In this document: in pieces, positions 62,578-64,000 of the stretch
Numbering within the stretch: the stretch's first letter is position 1
How the letters are laid out: every line of letters begins with the position of its first letter
Source of the DNA: an uncultured Bacteroidota bacterium
Lineage (GTDB): Bacteria; Bacteroidota; Bacteroidia; B-17B0; Aurantibacillaceae
Assembly: GCA_903834765.1 (NCBI GenBank)
Contig: CAILKE010000025.1
Span: 1-64,000 of the forward strand
DNA length: 64,000 bases
Direction of reading: 5' to 3'
Made by a program: the position numbers and the translations under genes
The notes under the pieces: model-generated
What the model was told of the DNA's origin: nothing
What the model saw: only the letters and a program-made list of their open reading frames with translations
Database searches by the model: none

Positions 62578-64000
62578 ATGTCAATTTGGAGAATAAAACC
62601 TGTATCAGCCTTTGAGGCAGATATGAAAAAAAGTGAGCTTAAAAGAGTTCTTGGTAAATGGAGTTTAACAGCCATTGGGATTGGAGCAATCATTGGTGGT
62701 GGAATATTTGTATTAACGGGAACTGGAGCTTATTTTCATGCTGGTCCAGCCTTAGCGTTATCTTTCATAATTGCTGGAATTGCATGTGTATTTGCAGCAC
62801 TTTGTTATAGTGAATTTGCGAGTATGATACCTGTTGAAGGTTCTGCTTACGCATATGCTTATGGTACCATCGGCGAAATGTTTGCATGGATTATTGGTTG
62901 GGGCTTAGTGCTTGAATACGCAATGGGTTCAATGACGGTAGCCGTTAGTTGGAGTGGCTATTTTAATAAATTTTTAGGATTAATTCATTTGCATATTCCT
63001 GATTGGTTAACTCAGGATCCTGGTAGTTATGCAGGTTCTGGATTTTCTATGAATTTACCTGCAACAATAATTGTTTTATTAGTTACAGCATTATTAGTTA
63101 AAGGCACTAAAGAAGCAGCAAAAGCAAATAATGTGATTGTTATTATAAAAATTGCAGCTGTATTATTTGTAATTATAGTAGGTGCATTTTGTATTAATAC
63201 AGCTAACTGGGTTCCATTTATCCCTGATGAAACTACAATTTTAGATCATGGAGAAAGCCGCTTCGTTTATGGTTGGAATGGTATCATATCAGGAGCAGCT
63301 GCAATCTTTTTTGCATATGTTGGATTCGACGCCGTATCTACTCAAGCTGGAGAAGCTATTAACCCTAAGAAAGATGTTCCATTTGCTATCATTACATCAC
63401 TAATGGTTTGCACAGCATTATACATTTTAGTGTCATTGGTGCTAACAGGAATGATGAATTATAAGGATTTTGATCCAATGGGAAAATATCCTAATGCGAT
63501 TAAAGCACCGGTAGCTATGGCTTTTGAAATAGCGGGAATGCCTTGGGCAGTATTTCTTATTACTATTGCCGCAACTGTAGGTTTAATTTCAGTACTTATG
63601 GTAATGATGTTGGGGCAATCGCGCATATTTATGGGAATGTCAAAAGATGGTTTAATACCTAAATTCTTTTCTGAATTACATCCAGTAAATAAAACGCCAT
63701 ATAAAAATACAATATTTTTAGGCGTAATAATTGCAATGGTTGCTGGATTTACACCTATAAGTACATTAGCCGACATGACCAGTTTTGGTACATTATTCGC
63801 TTTTACAATGGTTTGTATCGCAGTATGGTTATTAAGAGTTAGACAGCCTAATTTGAAGCGAAACTTCAAAGTTCCTGCTCTTCCTGTAATTGCCGTTTGT
63901 GGTATTTTTATTAATACTTATTTAATGTATAAATTAGATAAAGATGCTCAATTATTTTCAATAGGTTGGTTAGGACTTGGATTAATCATTTACTTCCTTT
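62578..64000 (+). CDS. APC-family cationic amino-acid permease (truncated by window edge)
   Basis: Open reading frame from ATG at 62578 to the end of the window (474 codons, no stop reached), preceded by AAGGAAAATTT as a plausible ribosome binding site. It begins MSIWRIKPVSAFEADMKKSELKRVLGKWSLTAIGIGAIIGGGIFVLTGTGAYFHAGPALALSF, the amino-acid/polyamine/organocation start with the GxGxIIGxGIF loop of the first helix, and has about 11-12 membrane helices, including AIFFAYVGFDAVSTQAGEAINPKKDVP. It resembles bacterial YfnA/CAT-type permeases. Import of a basic or neutral amino acid by proton symport is likely. The C-terminus lies outside the window. Confidence 0.92.
   Translation, partial: MSIWRIKPVSAFEADMKKSELKRVLGKWSLTAIGIGAIIGGGIFVLTGTGAYFHAGPALALSFIIAGIACVFAALCYSEFASMIPVEGSAYAYAYGTIGEMFAWIIGWGLVLEYAMGSMTVAVSWSGYFNKFLGLIHLHIPDWLTQDPGSYAGSGFSMNLPATIIVLLVTALLVKGTKEAAKANNVIVIIKIAAVLFVIIVGAFCINTANWVPFIPDETTILDHGESRFVYGWNGIISGAAAIFFAYVGFDAVSTQAGEAINPKKDVPFAIITSLMVCTALYILVSLVLTGMMNYKDFDPMGKYPNAIKAPVAMAFEIAGMPWAVFLITIAATVGLISVLMVMMLGQSRIFMGMSKDGLIPKFFSELHPVNKTPYKNTIFLGVIIAMVAGFTPISTLADMTSFGTLFAFTMVCIAVWLLRVRQPNLKRNFKVPALPVIAVCGIFINTYLMYKLDKDAQLFSIGWLGLGLIIYFL

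Noticed and set aside
63459-63869. Minus-strand ORF of 136 codons near the right end
   Set aside because: It lies inside the plus-strand APC permease gene, whose long open frame (62578 to window end) has clear family motifs and membrane helices.
1-64000. CRISPR arrays, tRNA or rRNA genes
   Set aside because: No regularly spaced repeats and no tRNA- or rRNA-like stretches were noticed in any intergenic interval, though a dedicated covariance search was not possible.

Overview
The window is AT-rich, gene-dense DNA from a member of the Bacteroidota. The evidence is a protein with a C-terminal type IX secretion (T9SS) sorting domain, a Bacteroidota putative porin, LytTR, DUF2795, WbqC-like and S9B peptidase genes, weak Shine-Dalgarno context, and several TAnnTTTG (-7) promoter elements. 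The gene set looks free-living and chromosomal. I saw no rRNA, tRNA, CRISPR array, transposase or phage structural gene.

Layout. 1-3.1 kb: a two-gene unit with a PLP aminotransferase and an unusual fusion of an FAD monooxygenase to a DsbA-like thioredoxin domain. 3.4-24.8 kb: mostly housekeeping genes in short transcription units: saccharopine dehydrogenase-like protein, T9SS substrate, MurF, LytTR regulator, DPP IV, patatin, porin, ArsC/Spx-like protein, release factor 2 with its programmed +1 frameshift, signal peptidase I, WbqC-like protein, transaldolase-like aldolase, sirtuin plus SpoU methylase, Usp, nucleoside transporter, an unknown Cys-rich secreted protein, DUF2795, MazG-like and Skp/OmpH-like proteins. 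24.9-42.3 kb: an 18-gene surface-polysaccharide cluster, all on the minus strand, often with overlapping genes. It has a PglC-type initiating sugar transferase, two DegT aminotransferases, an FdtA-like ketoisomerase, eleven glycosyltransferases, an O-antigen ligase/polymerase-type membrane protein and three decorating enzymes. It contains no recognisable Wzx flippase, Wzz/Wza or rmlAB genes.

42.4-50.7 kb: cysteine desulfurase, OmpA-family protein, rpsT, a TPR/OmpA-like lipoprotein, a LexA/CI-type S24 repressor with two apparent operators over its own promoter, then rpsO and pnp. 51.1-55.4 kb: a four-gene operon of exported proteins of unknown function, bounded on both sides by hairpin terminators with the same 22-nt core. 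The last gene is a stand-alone copy of the N-terminal domain of the second. Parts of the set recall the LPP20/FlgT/CsgG group of outer-membrane accessory proteins. This is the best candidate for an undescribed system here. 55.6-64 kb: tandem VOC proteins, a cell-wall amidase with SPOR domain divergent from an LptD-like protein that lacks a canonical start codon, a PAP2 phosphatase, an M50 metalloprotease, and an amino-acid permease cut by the window edge.

Functionally, much of the window concerns the cell envelope: peptidoglycan (MurF, amidase), outer membrane (porin, LptD-like, OmpA-type, Skp-like), export (signal peptidase, T9SS cargo) and surface glycans. A translation/RNA set (RF2, S15, S20, PNPase, SpoU methylase) is interspersed.
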